64,000 nt of DNA from JBCDCY01 sp039180875. GTDB taxonomy: Bacteria; Pseudomonadota; Alphaproteobacteria; Rhodobacterales; Rhodobacteraceae. The stretch is from assembly GCA_039180875.1 (NCBI GenBank), contig JBCDCY010000001.1, positions 248,001 through 312,000 of the forward strand. Direction: 5' to 3'. Made by a program: the position numbers and the translations under genes. Position 1 is the first letter of the stretch, and every line of letters begins with the position of its first letter. A model generated the notes under the pieces. That model made no database searches, had not been told where the DNA came from, and saw only the letters and a program-made list of their open reading frames with translations. Shown piece after piece: positions 1 through 8,053 of this stretch.

Positions 1-771
1 GGGATCCGGCTGGGGATTGAGCGCGGCGTCCGAGGTCCACCAGGCGAGGCTCGCGTCGCAGCCATCGCCCGGAGGCGGCGGGCTTTGCTCGACGCAGTCG
101 GGGCTGTCGGCCGGACAGTTGAGGCGCACATGGAAATGTCCGTCATGCCCCCACCAGGGCCGGATCTTGCGCAACCAGGCGCGATCCCCCTCGGCCGCGC
201 GGCACATCTCCTGCTTCACGGCAGCGGCGACGAAGATGCGGGCGACCGCCGGATCCTCCGCCGCGGCGCGCAGGATCCGCTGATGCGCCGGCGTCCAGTT
301 GGCGTTGACGCTGCGCTGATCGTCGGTGCGGACCGAGACGAAGCTGATCTGCTCACGCTCCGCCCGGCTGAGGTCCAGCCGCTCCGGCCGCCGCATCCAG
401 ATGTCGACGTCCAGCCCCATCTGGTGCGAGCGATGCAGCGTCGCCGGCCCGCCCCGGGGCTGCGAGATGTCGCCCACGTAGATGCCGGGCCAGCCGGCCT
501 CCACCGCCGCGCGGGCCAGGCGCCGGACGAAGAGGACGGTGTCGGGATGGCCCCAGTTACGATTGCGGGAAGGGCGCATGGCCTGCCAGCTCGGCCCGCT
601 CTCCGGCAAGGCCACCGCACCGCCGATGCAGCCGCGGCTATAGGTGCCGTAGGCCACCGGATCCCCGTCGGCCGGCGCTTGCGCGGCACTGAACAGGCCC
701 ATCGCCGGCTCAGCGGTCGCGGCCGGGGCGAACAGGACGGCGGCGATCAGTGCCTTAAGGAAATGCCTCAC
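1..771 (-). CDS. mepA: Penicillin-insensitive murein endopeptidase (MepA, M74), 3' end beyond the window
   Basis: Periplasmic zinc endopeptidase that cuts D-Ala-mDAP cross-links in peptidoglycan. The minus-strand frame from a GTG at 771 encodes a signal peptide (VRHFLKALIAAVLFAPAATA) and then the family core. Two M74 zinc motifs are visible: SHQMGLDVDI near residue 127 and WWGHDGHFHVRL near residue 220. The frame is open to base 1, so the C-terminus lies outside the window. The GTG sits inside the last codons of the MFS gene (17-base overlap) behind GAGCAGGAGC, which suggests translational coupling. Catalytic residues visible here are intact. The family call is firm; the exact start is inferred. 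Confidence 0.9.
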   Translation of the reverse strand, partial: MRHFLKALIAAVLFAPAATAEPAMGLFSAAQAPADGDPVAYGTYSRGCIGGAVALPESGPSWQAMRPSRNRNWGHPDTVLFVRRLARAAVEAGWPGIYVGDISQPRGGPATLHRSHQMGLDVDIWMRRPERLDLSRAEREQISFVSVRTDDQRSVNANWTPAHQRILRAAAEDPAVARIFVAAAVKQEMCRAAEGDRAWLRKIRPWWGHDGHFHVRLNCPADSPDCVEQSPPPPGDGCDASLAWWTSDAALNPQPDP

Positions 772-2101
772 GCTCCTGCTCCACGTCGCGGCTACGGACC
801 GGGGCCAACAATATCAAACCGACCAGGAAGAGGACAACGACCGGCGTGATGCCGAGCTGCTGGCTGTCGAAGGCCCGGGTGGCGAGGCCGATCAGCAATG
901 GGCCGATGAACGCGGTCGCCTTGCCCGCGAGGGCGTAGAGGCCGAAGGCTTCGGTCATCGGAATGCGCCCCTCCGCCTGGTGGATCAGCAAGGTGCGGGA
1001 GGCCGCCTGCACCGACCCCGCGGTGGCGCCCAAGAGGCCCCCGCAGATGTAGAACACCAGATCCGGCAGAGTGCTGCCGTCGGCGATCGGCATGAAGAGC
1101 ACGGAGGAGCGTGAGGTCGACAGGGTGACGATGCAGACCGCGATCAGCACCACGATCGAGGTCATCACCACCGGCTTCGGCCCGAACGCCTTGTCCGCCC
1201 GACCGCCGAGCCAGGCCCCCACCGCCCCCGTAAGCGCCGCGACGATGCCGAAGACGCCGAGCTCGAAGGTCTGCCAGGCCAGCACACCTGAGGCGTAGAT
1301 GCCGCCGAACGCGAACAGCGCCGCCAGGCCGTCGCGGTAGAACAACGCCGCGACCAGAAAGCGCAGCAGATCGCCGTGATTGGGCAGATCGACGAGCGTG
1401 CGGCCGAGACCGCGCAGACCCCGGCCCACCACGCCCGGCCGACGCGCAACCCGCGGCGCGTCGCGTGTGTAGAGGAAGAACGGCAGCGCGAAGACCACGA
1501 ACCAGAGCGCCGTCAGCGGTCCCGTCGCCCGCGCCGGCTCCCCCAACGCCGGGTCGAGGCCGAAGAGCGGCGCGAGGCCCAAGAGCGTGACCTCCTGCCC
1601 CGGGGCCGGCGCGATCAGGAGCAGCACCACGACCAGCACCGCCACCCCCCCGGCATAGCCCATGGCCCAGCCGGAGCCGGAGATCCGCCCGGTCTCCGAC
1701 CGCGGGGCGAGATCGGGCAGCATGGCGTTGACGAAGATCAGCGCGAATTCCGAGCCCACGAAGGCCAGCAGGAATGCCGCGCCGATCCAGAACAGGTCGC
1801 CTGTCCCGGGCTCCGCCCACCAAAGCCCGCTGCAGCCGATCACGAACATCAGCGAGAAGACCGCGATCCAAGGTTTGCGCGGCCCCGTCTGATCGGCGAT
1901 GGCGCCGAGCACCGGGGCGAGGAAGGCGACGGCGAGGCTGCCGTAGAGCACGAAATCGGCCCACAGCGCCTGCCCCGTCACCGCATCGGGGGCCACGATG
2001 TCGGCAAAATAAGGGGCGAAGATGAAGGTAAGGATCAGGGTGTAGAACGGCTGGTTCGCCCAGTCGAAGAGCATCCAGCCCCAAATCCCGCGCCGCTCCA
2101 T
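755..2101 (-). CDS. MFS transporter of the UMF1 / Atg22-like family
   Basis: 448-residue inner-membrane protein with about 12 hydrophobic segments. The N-terminus (RGIWGWMLFDWANQPFYTLI) carries the 'WxxYDWANQPF'-like opening typical of UMF1/Atg22-type transporters, and a motif-A-like loop GAIADQTGPRKPW follows TM2. The substrate is not known; relatives include vacuolar amino acid effluxers, but that does not fix a role here. The ATG at 2101 lies 4 bases after GGGGGAGGAG. The open frame continues upstream through the thioesterase gene, but that part is out of its coding frame. The 3' end overlaps mepA. Likely the middle gene of a three-gene operon. Confidence 0.88.
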   Translation of the reverse strand: MERRGIWGWMLFDWANQPFYTLILTFIFAPYFADIVAPDAVTGQALWADFVLYGSLAVAFLAPVLGAIADQTGPRKPWIAVFSLMFVIGCSGLWWAEPGTGDLFWIGAAFLLAFVGSEFALIFVNAMLPDLAPRSETGRISGSGWAMGYAGGVAVLVVVLLLIAPAPGQEVTLLGLAPLFGLDPALGEPARATGPLTALWFVVFALPFFLYTRDAPRVARRPGVVGRGLRGLGRTLVDLPNHGDLLRFLVAALFYRDGLAALFAFGGIYASGVLAWQTFELGVFGIVAALTGAVGAWLGGRADKAFGPKPVVMTSIVVLIAVCIVTLSTSRSSVLFMPIADGSTLPDLVFYICGGLLGATAGSVQAASRTLLIHQAEGRIPMTEAFGLYALAGKATAFIGPLLIGLATRAFDSQQLGITPVVVLFLVGLILLAPVRSRDVEQEREAFP

Positions 2102-2169
2102 CCGCTCCTCCCCCTGAAGCTGCCCGAACTGAACCCCAGCCGGCCGGCCGCTGCAAGAGGATCGCTGCG

Positions 2170-2703
2170 TCAGCCCCGATCCGGCGGCCAGGGGCGCGTG
2201 TCTTCGGCCGCGATCCAGGTGGTGACCCAGTCCGGCAGAGCCGGGTTCCAGTCCGGCTGACCGAGCTCGGTCAGCACCTCGTCCGTCGGCACGATGCCCT
2301 TCTGGCTGAAGACCGCCCCGCGGTAGAGGATTGAGGACAAGGCCTCGCCCCGCCGCCACATGGACTGCTGCAGGTAGACGAACCGCCCATCCCGGCCGAG
2401 GCAGCGCGAGCGCATCTCGACCCGGCGAAACGGCAGGATCCGGCGGCGATAGCGCACTGTCGCCCCGGCCATGGTCAGCGACCAGCCCCGCCGGCGTAAA
2501 GCGGCGAACAGGCCGGTGCGCTGCGCCAATGGCAAGCGGCCCAGGTCGAAGATCGTCAGGATCCGGCCGTTGTTCATCTCGCCGAACAGGTCGATGTCCC
2601 AGGGCCAACAGACGTGGTGGGAGACATGGGTGCCGTCGAGCGGCAGGGGCGAGGACAGGCCGGCCACCGCCATTTCAACCCCCAGGCGAACGAACGGATA
2701 CAT
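2170..2703 (-). CDS. Acyl-CoA thioesterase-like protein (4HBT / hot-dog fold)
   Basis: 177-residue cytoplasmic protein of the thioesterase-like superfamily (YbgC/4HBT-related). It shows the hot-dog opening ...WDIDLFGEMNNGRILTIFDLGR, equivalent to the catalytic Asp/Asn region, and the strand R-Y-R-R-R-I that lines the dimer interface. The ATG at 2703 (MYPFVRLG) is chosen because GGGGAG lies 6 bases upstream of it; the ATG at 2709 would leave no spacer. It is 68 bases upstream of the UMF1 gene on the same strand. The exact substrate cannot be read from sequence. Confidence 0.8.
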   Translation of the reverse strand: MYPFVRLGVEMAVAGLSSPLPLDGTHVSHHVCWPWDIDLFGEMNNGRILTIFDLGRLPLAQRTGLFAALRRRGWSLTMAGATVRYRRRILPFRRVEMRSRCLGRDGRFVYLQQSMWRRGEALSSILYRGAVFSQKGIVPTDEVLTELGQPDWNPALPDWVTTWIAAEDTRPWPPDRG

Positions 2704-2842
2704 CCCCATCTCCCCGTGTTTTGGCCTCTCCTAGCATGCCGGCCGCGCCCGGTCGCCCGGCATCGATGCGGCCTCTCCGCTTGCGCCCGGCCGGAGCCTC
2801 GCCTAACTCTCGCCCGAACGCCTGGGACGTGGGGGATCATCT

Positions 2843-3130
2843 ATGGGATCGCTGCTGCAGATCGTCTTTCTGATCCTGGACGTCATTTGGTACATCGTGA
2901 TCGCCCAGGTGATCATGAGCTGGCTGATCAGCTTCAACGTGCTGAACCTGCAGCAACCTTTCGTCTATCAGATCTGGTCAGGCCTCAATCGGTTGCTCGA
3001 GCCGATATACCGCCCGATCCGCAACATCCTGCCGCCGACTGGCGGCCTGGATCTCGCCCCGCTGGTGGTGCTGCTGGCGATCATCGCGCTGCAGATCATC
3101 ATCGGCAACAACGCCTCGGCCCTGTTCTGA
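2843..3130 (+). CDS. YggT family membrane protein
   Basis: 95-residue integral membrane protein with one YggT repeat: a hydrophobic segment at residues 4-30, an amphipathic loop with the family motif LEPIYRPIRNILPPTGGLDLAPL (around residues 52-74), and a second hydrophobic segment to residue 90. YggT proteins are linked to osmotic response and division in some bacteria; the molecular role is unresolved. The ATG follows a GGGGG stretch by 9 bases. Divergent from the thioesterase operon. Confidence 0.9.
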   Translation: MGSLLQIVFLILDVIWYIVIAQVIMSWLISFNVLNLQQPFVYQIWSGLNRLLEPIYRPIRNILPPTGGLDLAPLVVLLAIIALQIIIGNNASALF

Positions 3131-3258
3131 CCTGATCTGACAGGCGTAGCGATTGACAGCGCCCCCGGGGCCGCGGTTAGTGGCGGGGCGGGGTAACGCG
3201 GTCTCCCGCTGCAGGCTCCATGCCCAAGCATCGCGCGACCTTCTCGCTCGAGAGGTGT

Positions 3259-3594
3259 ATGGGCATGGACGAGAACGAGCTTCCCTCGATGACGGCTGAG
3301 GCGGCGCTGGATGCAGCCGACCTGGTGCTGGTGGATGTGCGCCGCAGGGCAGCACGCCTGGCCGATGGCCGGGCGCTGGTCGGCGTGCCGTGGCACGATC
3401 CCGAGAACCTGCAGATGGCAGAGCTGCCGGCCGGCGCCCGCCTCGCCTTCGTCTGCGTCTGGGGTCATCAGGTGGGCCAGTACGCCGCCGCCTTCGCCCG
3501 CTTCCACGGCCGGGAGGCGGTCTTCGTCAAAGGCGGCTTTCACGGGCTCGTCGCGGCGGGCGCGGCCACGGAAACGATCGGGGAGCCGGCGTGA
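3259..3594 (+). CDS. Rhodanese-like domain protein paired with chrA
   Basis: Small single-domain protein with rhodanese-like features: the opening 'LVLVDVR' strand, a turn at G-V-P-W-H, and a C-x-x-G loop (VCVWGHQVGQ) followed by V-x-V-K-G-G, as in rhodanese folds. The active loop is CVWGHQV rather than the common CxxGxRS, so sulfurtransferase activity is uncertain. ATGs exist at 3220, 3259 and 3265; AGAGG at 3251-3255 favours 3259 or 3265. Its TGA overlaps the GTG start of chrA, so the two are translationally coupled. A role in thiol, sulfate or chromate handling is an inference from that pairing. Confidence 0.7.
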   Translation: MGMDENELPSMTAEAALDAADLVLVDVRRRAARLADGRALVGVPWHDPENLQMAELPAGARLAFVCVWGHQVGQYAAAFARFHGREAVFVKGGFHGLVAAGAATETIGEPA

Positions 3595-4829
3595 GCGCTG
3601 CGCCGCACCTTGGCGCCGCCCTCGGCACTTACACGCGCATCGGTCTGCTCTCCTTCGGCGGGCCGGCCGGTCAGATCGCGCTCATGCAGAGCGAATTGGT
3701 CGACCGCCGCGGCTGGGTCGCGGCCGATGCCTTCCAGCGGGGTCTGAACGTCGCCATGCTGCTGCCGGGGCCGGAGGCGCAGCAGCTCGTCACCTGGCTT
3801 GGCTGGCGGCTGCACGGCATGATGGGCGGCCTGATCGCCGGGCTCGCCTTCATCCTGCCGGGCGCGGCACTGATGATCCTGCTCGCCTGGATCGCCGCGG
3901 CCTACGGCGAGACGCGCTGGGTCGCCGCGATCTTCTACGGCGTGCAGCCGGCGGTGATCGCGCTTGTGGCCCATGCGGTCTGGAAGCTGTCGCGCCGCTC
4001 GCTTTCCGGCACGGCCCATTGGTTGCTAGCGGCGGCGGCCTTCGTTGGGATCTTCGTGCTCGGCGTGCCGTTTCCGGCGATCGTCGCGCTCTCGGCCCTC
4101 GCCGGCTTCCTGCTGCCCGCGCCTTCGGTGCCGGAGATCGTGGGCGGGCGGGTGCCGCGGGCGCGGCACTGGCTGCGCGTTGTGGCCGTCGCCGTCACGC
4201 TGGTCGTCGCCGTGTTCCTGGCGGCCCGCACCCTGGTCGGCACCGGCGCGGTCGACGAGGTGGCCGAGCTCTTCACCACCGCCGCTTTCGTGAGCTTCGG
4301 CGGCGCCTACGCGCTCCTTCCTTACGTCGCCGACCGGGCGGTGGAGAGCTACGGCTGGCTCACGGCGGCGGAGATGCTGAACGGCCTGGCGCTCGCCGAA
4401 AGCACCCCCGGCCCGCTCATCCTGGTGAACGTCTATGCCGGCTTCTACGCCGGCTGGCCGGAGGGCGCGCAGATGGGCGCGCTCACCGCCGCGCTGGCCT
4501 GCTTCTACACCTTCGCGCCGAGCTTCATGCTGATCCTCGCCATCGCGCCCTACGTGGAGGCCGTGCAGCGCCTGCGCTGGGTCCGCCGGGCGCTCGCCGG
4601 CGTCTCCGCCGCCGTGGTGGGGGTGGTGCTGAACCTCGCGGTCTATCTAACGGAGGCGGCGATCTTTCCCGCCGGGCTGCTGTCGCCCGATTGGCTGAAG
4701 CTGGCCTTGCTCATCGGTTTCGGCCTCTGGGTGATCTGGCGCCAGCCGGCGATGACGCTCTTGGTGGCGGTGGGCGCGGCATCCGGCCTCCTCCTCTCCC
4801 TCGTCGGCGCGATCGGGCCTGGCGCTTAA
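3591..4829 (+). CDS. chrA: Chromate transporter, long (two-domain) CHR family
   Basis: 412-residue inner-membrane protein of the CHR family, which exports chromate or related oxyanions. Both halves carry the diagnostic motif: FGGPAGQIALM at residues 22-32 and FGGAYALLPYV at 236-246, so this is the fused long form. About 10-12 hydrophobic segments are visible. The GTG at 3591 overlaps the TGA of the rhodanese gene (GTGA), with GGGGAG upstream. No ChrB regulator is seen nearby. Some CHR proteins act on sulfate, so chromate is the family assignment, not shown here. Confidence 0.92.
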   Translation: MSAAPHLGAALGTYTRIGLLSFGGPAGQIALMQSELVDRRGWVAADAFQRGLNVAMLLPGPEAQQLVTWLGWRLHGMMGGLIAGLAFILPGAALMILLAWIAAAYGETRWVAAIFYGVQPAVIALVAHAVWKLSRRSLSGTAHWLLAAAAFVGIFVLGVPFPAIVALSALAGFLLPAPSVPEIVGGRVPRARHWLRVVAVAVTLVVAVFLAARTLVGTGAVDEVAELFTTAAFVSFGGAYALLPYVADRAVESYGWLTAAEMLNGLALAESTPGPLILVNVYAGFYAGWPEGAQMGALTAALACFYTFAPSFMLILAIAPYVEAVQRLRWVRRALAGVSAAVVGVVLNLAVYLTEAAIFPAGLLSPDWLKLALLIGFGLWVIWRQPAMTLLVAVGAASGLLLSLVGAIGPGA

Positions 4830-4885
4830 CCAAGACGCAACCTTTTGGCCCGCGCCTGCCCCGATCCGGTGTACTTTATCCCGTG

Positions 4886-5605
4886 ATGATGGAGATCCAG
4901 GGCATAGATCGGCCGCAGCAGGTCGCACGGGGGCGGGAGACCGGGCCGATCATGCCGGCCGGTCCCGCCAACCCCAGCGCCGTCCCGGCCGAGATCGCCC
5001 GCCGCGTCGATCCGGCGGTGCGCAAACCGGCGGTGCGGCTCGATCCCGGTCCTGAGATCGCTCAGGAGGACCCGCGGCCGAACGAGGATGCGGCCCGCGC
5101 ACTCTTCCAGGCCCGCACCCAGGGCGCGGAGGCCGGGGACCCACCCAGCGTCGCCCTCCGCCTCGACAGCCTGACTGAGGCGGAGCAGGCCCTGATCGCC
5201 AAACTCGTCGCCCGGGATCGCGAGGTACGGGCCCACGAACAGGCCCACGCCACCGTCGGTGGCCCCTATGCCGGGGAGCCTGAATACGTCTTCGAGACCG
5301 GCCCCGACGCGCGGCGCTACGCCGTCGGCGGTGAGGTGGCGATCGACGTCGCCCCGGTGCCCGACGACCCCGAGGCGACGGTGCGCAAGATGGAGATCGT
5401 CAAGGCCGCCGCCCTCGCGCCCGCCGAACCCTCCGCCCAGGACCGCCGCATCGCGGCCCTGGCCGACGCCATCGCCCGCAGCGCAGAGGCGGAACTCGGC
5501 GCAGCCAAAGCGGCCGAGCTCCAGGGCGTCGAGCGCGATCGCCCGGCCGATCTCTACCAGGCCATACGCGCGTCCGACGAACCCGAGGTCGGCATCCGGG
5601 TCTAA
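4886..5605 (+). CDS. SprA-related putative metalloprotease
   Basis: 239-residue protein of the SprA-related / putative metalloprotease CJM1_0395 family. The core at residues 109-150 holds HEQAH (117-121), then GPYAGEPEYVFETGPDARRYAVGGEV, the conserved region of this family. HExxH suggests a zinc site, but the third ligand is not obvious and no catalytic activity is proven for the family. The N-terminal 95 residues are Pro/Ala/Glu-rich and probably disordered; no signal peptide. The first ATG (4886) is used; a second at 4952 is possible. The open frame continues upstream inside chrA, but that is a shadow. Confidence 0.75.
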   Translation: MMEIQGIDRPQQVARGRETGPIMPAGPANPSAVPAEIARRVDPAVRKPAVRLDPGPEIAQEDPRPNEDAARALFQARTQGAEAGDPPSVALRLDSLTEAEQALIAKLVARDREVRAHEQAHATVGGPYAGEPEYVFETGPDARRYAVGGEVAIDVAPVPDDPEATVRKMEIVKAAALAPAEPSAQDRRIAALADAIARSAEAELGAAKAAELQGVERDRPADLYQAIRASDEPEVGIRV

Positions 5606-5650
5606 GCTTCCGCCCGCGGATCCAGGCCAGCACACCCGCCCACCCGCGCC

Positions 5651-5740
5651 GCCCCGGACTTGGTCCGGGGCCTCCCCGCGCCCCTCTCGGTGCGAGGTCC
5701 CGGACAATCGGCCAATGGCCGATTTCCGGGACGGTGAGGG
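5651..5740 (+). repeat. Double-hairpin dispersed repeat, copy 1
   Basis: Two adjacent palindromes: CCCCGGAC/GTCCGGGG at 5652-5670 with loop TTG, and a longer one at 5697-5732 (left arm GTCCCGGACAATCGGCC, right arm GGCCGATTTCCGGGAC, one bulged C). The unit recurs at 5820 and, in part and inverted, at 57609. It fills the 320-base gap between the SprA-like gene (plus) and the GNAT gene (minus), where no gene is visible. Confidence 0.85.
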
Positions 5741-5819
5741 ATTGGCGGCGTCGGGGCGAAATGCGCCAGCGCTAGGCCGGGTCGCGGCAAATCGGGGCAG
5801 TCTCCAACCCACCTGCGCA

Positions 5820-5906
5820 GCCCCGGACTTGGTCCGGGGCCTCGCCGTGCTCCTCTTGGTGCGAGGTCCCGGACAATCGGCCACGGGCCGATTTCCGGGA
5901 CGGTGC
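5820..5906 (+). repeat. Double-hairpin dispersed repeat, copy 2
   Basis: Second copy of the unit at 5651, in the same orientation about 169 bases downstream. Both hairpins are kept (CCCCGGAC/GTCCGGGG and GTCCCGGACAATCGGCC/GGCCGATTTCCGGGAC at 5866-5901) while the linker differs at several bases. Its end abuts the 3' end of the GNAT gene, so its hairpins may end transcripts from both sides. Confidence 0.85.
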
Positions 5907-5925
5907 GGTACTGGCAGCGGAGCCG

Positions 5926-6393
5926 CTATGCGGCGGGCACGTCGGCCAACAGTTCCACCTCGCCGTCGAGGATCCGGCCGGTGCGGCGGAAGCCGAGCTT
6001 TTCGTAGAAGGGCAAGGCGCTGGCGGCATCGGGCACGACGGAGCAGACCAGCCGCGGCAACCCCCAAGCCCGGGCCTGGGCAAAGACCTGACCGATGGCG
6101 GCACGGCCATAGCCCTGCCCCTGCACCTCCTCCCCGATCATCAAGCGCCAGAGGAAGGCCGCCTGGGGATCGTCGCCCTCCTCCGGCCAAGGATGGCGCT
6201 GGGGGTCGATCATCGCCATCAGGCCGACAGCGCGGTCGCCGTCCCAAAGGCCCCAGACCTCCGCCCCGGGCTCGTAGGCCACCTGGGCGATGGTGGCGGC
6301 GTTGGATGCCACGAGCCCCACCTGGTCGCGGCGCACCTCGAGCTGCAGGAGCGGCACGAGCGTCTCTCGCGTCACCAGGCGGCGTTCCAGCAT
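5926..6393 (-). CDS. GNAT family N-acetyltransferase
   Basis: 155-residue GNAT protein. The acetyl-CoA binding motif A is clear: LMIGEEVQGQGYGRAAIGQV (Q/RxxGxG/A form), followed by motif B S-A-L-P-F-Y-E-K-L-G-F. The layout resembles SpeG/diamine and small-molecule acetyltransferases, but the substrate cannot be read. It starts one base after the argG stop codon, so it is almost certainly cotranscribed with argG. Confidence 0.82.
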   Translation of the reverse strand: MLERRLVTRETLVPLLQLEVRRDQVGLVASNAATIAQVAYEPGAEVWGLWDGDRAVGLMAMIDPQRHPWPEEGDDPQAAFLWRLMIGEEVQGQGYGRAAIGQVFAQARAWGLPRLVCSVVPDAASALPFYEKLGFRRTGRILDGEVELLADVPAA

Positions 6394-6394
6394 C

Positions 6395-7633
6395 TCAGCC
6401 CAGCCGCTTGTCCCGGGCCGCGAGCAGGCGCAGGCGGAGGGCGTTCAGCTTGATGAAGCCGGCCGCATCCGCCTGGTCGTAGGCGCCCGCATCCTCCTCA
6501 AACGTCACATGCGCCTCGGAGTAGAGCGAGTGCTCCGACCACCGCCCGATCACCTCGACCGACCCCTTGTAGAGCCTTAGCCGCACCGTCCCCGTCACAT
6601 GGCCCTGGCTCTCGTCGATGGCGGCCTGCAGCATGCGGCGTTCGGGGCTGAACCAGTAGCCGTTGTAGATGAGCTCGGCATAGCGCGGCATCAGCTCGTC
6701 CTTCAGATGCGCCGCGCCGCGATCCAAGGTGATCTGCTCGATGCCGCGATGGGCGGCGAGCAGGACCGTGCCGCCCGGCGTCTCGTAGATGCCGCGGGAC
6801 TTCATGCCGACATAGCGCCCCTCGACCAGGTCGAGCCGGCCGACACCGTGGCGTCCGCCGATCTCATTCAGCCGGGTGAGAAGCGCGGCGGGCGACAGGG
6901 CCTCGCCGTTCACACTGACCGCGTCGCCAGCCTCGAACCCCACCTCGATGATCTCGGGCGCATCCGGCGCATCCTCCGGCGCCACGGTGCGCTGATAGAC
7001 GTAGTCGGGCGCCGCAACAGCCGGATCCTCCAGCACCTTCCCCTCCGACGAGGTGTGGAGAAGGTTCGCGTCGACGGAGAACGGCGCCTCCCCCCGCTTG
7101 TCCTTCGGGATCGGCACCTGATGCGCCTCGGCCCATTCGATGAGGCGGGTGCGGGAGGTCAGATCCCACTCCCGCCAAGGCGCCACCACCCGGATCTCGG
7201 GCGCCAGGGCATAGGCCGAGAGCTCGAACCGCACCTGGTCATTGCCCTTGCCGGTCGCGCCGTGGGCGATGGCGTCGGCGCCGGTCTCTGCCGCGATCTC
7301 CACCAGATGCTTGGCGATCAATGGCCGGGCGATGGAGGTGCCGAGCAGATAGAGCCCCTCATAAACCGCATTGGCGCGGAACATCGGGAAGACGAAATCG
7401 CGCACGAACTCCTCGCGCACGTCGCGGATAAAGATGTTCTCGGGCGGCAGACCGAGCAGTTCGGCCCGGGCCCGGGCGGGCTCCAGTTCCTCCCCCTGGC
7501 CGAGATCGGCGGTGAAGGTCACGACGTCGGCCCCCATCTCCACCTGCAGCCATTTCAGGATGATCGAGGTGTCGAGGCCGCCGGAATAGGCAAGGACCAC
7601 CTTCTTCGGCGTCGGCAGGGACGAGGGGGGCAT
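6395..7633 (-). CDS. argG: Argininosuccinate synthase
   Basis: 412 residues, the usual length. Joins citrulline and aspartate with ATP to give argininosuccinate in arginine synthesis. The N-terminal PP-loop AYSGGLDTS is at residues 15-23, and family blocks HGATGKGNDQVRFE, GRHGVGR and SRGIYETPG are intact. The ATG at 7633 has GGAGAT 6 bases upstream; the longer open frame upstream is not coding. First gene of an argG-GNAT operon. argH is not in the window. Confidence 0.97.
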   Translation of the reverse strand: MPPSSLPTPKKVVLAYSGGLDTSIILKWLQVEMGADVVTFTADLGQGEELEPARARAELLGLPPENIFIRDVREEFVRDFVFPMFRANAVYEGLYLLGTSIARPLIAKHLVEIAAETGADAIAHGATGKGNDQVRFELSAYALAPEIRVVAPWREWDLTSRTRLIEWAEAHQVPIPKDKRGEAPFSVDANLLHTSSEGKVLEDPAVAAPDYVYQRTVAPEDAPDAPEIIEVGFEAGDAVSVNGEALSPAALLTRLNEIGGRHGVGRLDLVEGRYVGMKSRGIYETPGGTVLLAAHRGIEQITLDRGAAHLKDELMPRYAELIYNGYWFSPERRMLQAAIDESQGHVTGTVRLRLYKGSVEVIGRWSEHSLYSEAHVTFEEDAGAYDQADAAGFIKLNALRLRLLAARDKRLG

Positions 7634-7695
7634 CGGTATCTCCGCAGGGCTGACCGCCCGCCCTCTAGGGCGGAACGGGGCGCGCGTCCAGCGCC

Positions 7696-8037
7696 TCAGG
7701 CGCCTTTCATGCAGGCCATGCAGCGGCTGAGCGTCGGTTCGATGCGGAGGCGGGCGAGGCCGATCTCGGCGCCGCAGTCGTCGCACTCGCCGAAATCGTC
7801 GTCGTCGAGGCGCGCAAGCGCCGCGCGCAGCCGGGTGATCTCCGCCCGCCGCCGGGCGCCCGTCGCTTTGGCCATGGCCTGGGCCTGGAGCGCGTCCATG
7901 CGCGAGAGGCGCCCGACGCTTTGCTGATCGAGCGTGACGGTGGCGGCGTTGTCCGCGCCCGCGCTCGCCGCCTGCTCCGCCGCGTCGATGCGGGCCCGGA
8001 TCAGGGCGCGCAGCTCCTCCCTCTCTGCTGCGGTCAT
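7696..8037 (-). CDS. TraR/DksA family zinc-finger protein
   Basis: 113-residue protein with an N-terminal helical part and a C-terminal C4 zinc finger, C85-x2-C88 ... C106-x2-C109 (CDDCGAEIGLARLRIEPTLS then RCMAC). This is a short DksA/TraR-like protein; it keeps the acidic run D-D-D-D-F-G-E before the finger, like the coiled-coil-tip region of DksA relatives. Likely binds the RNA polymerase secondary channel, by family. ATG at 8037 follows GGGGAGGATGGC. It lies 16 bases behind cpdB, so probably in one operon. Confidence 0.85.
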   Translation of the reverse strand: MTAAEREELRALIRARIDAAEQAASAGADNAATVTLDQQSVGRLSRMDALQAQAMAKATGARRRAEITRLRAALARLDDDDFGECDDCGAEIGLARLRIEPTLSRCMACMKGA

Positions 8038-8053
8038 GCCATCCTCCCCGGGC

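Noticed and set aside
2102..2608. An open frame that makes the UMF1 transporter appear fused to a thioesterase-like N-terminus
   Set aside because: The extension is out of frame with the thioesterase gene and lacks family similarity; the ATG at 2101 has a strong ribosome-binding site.
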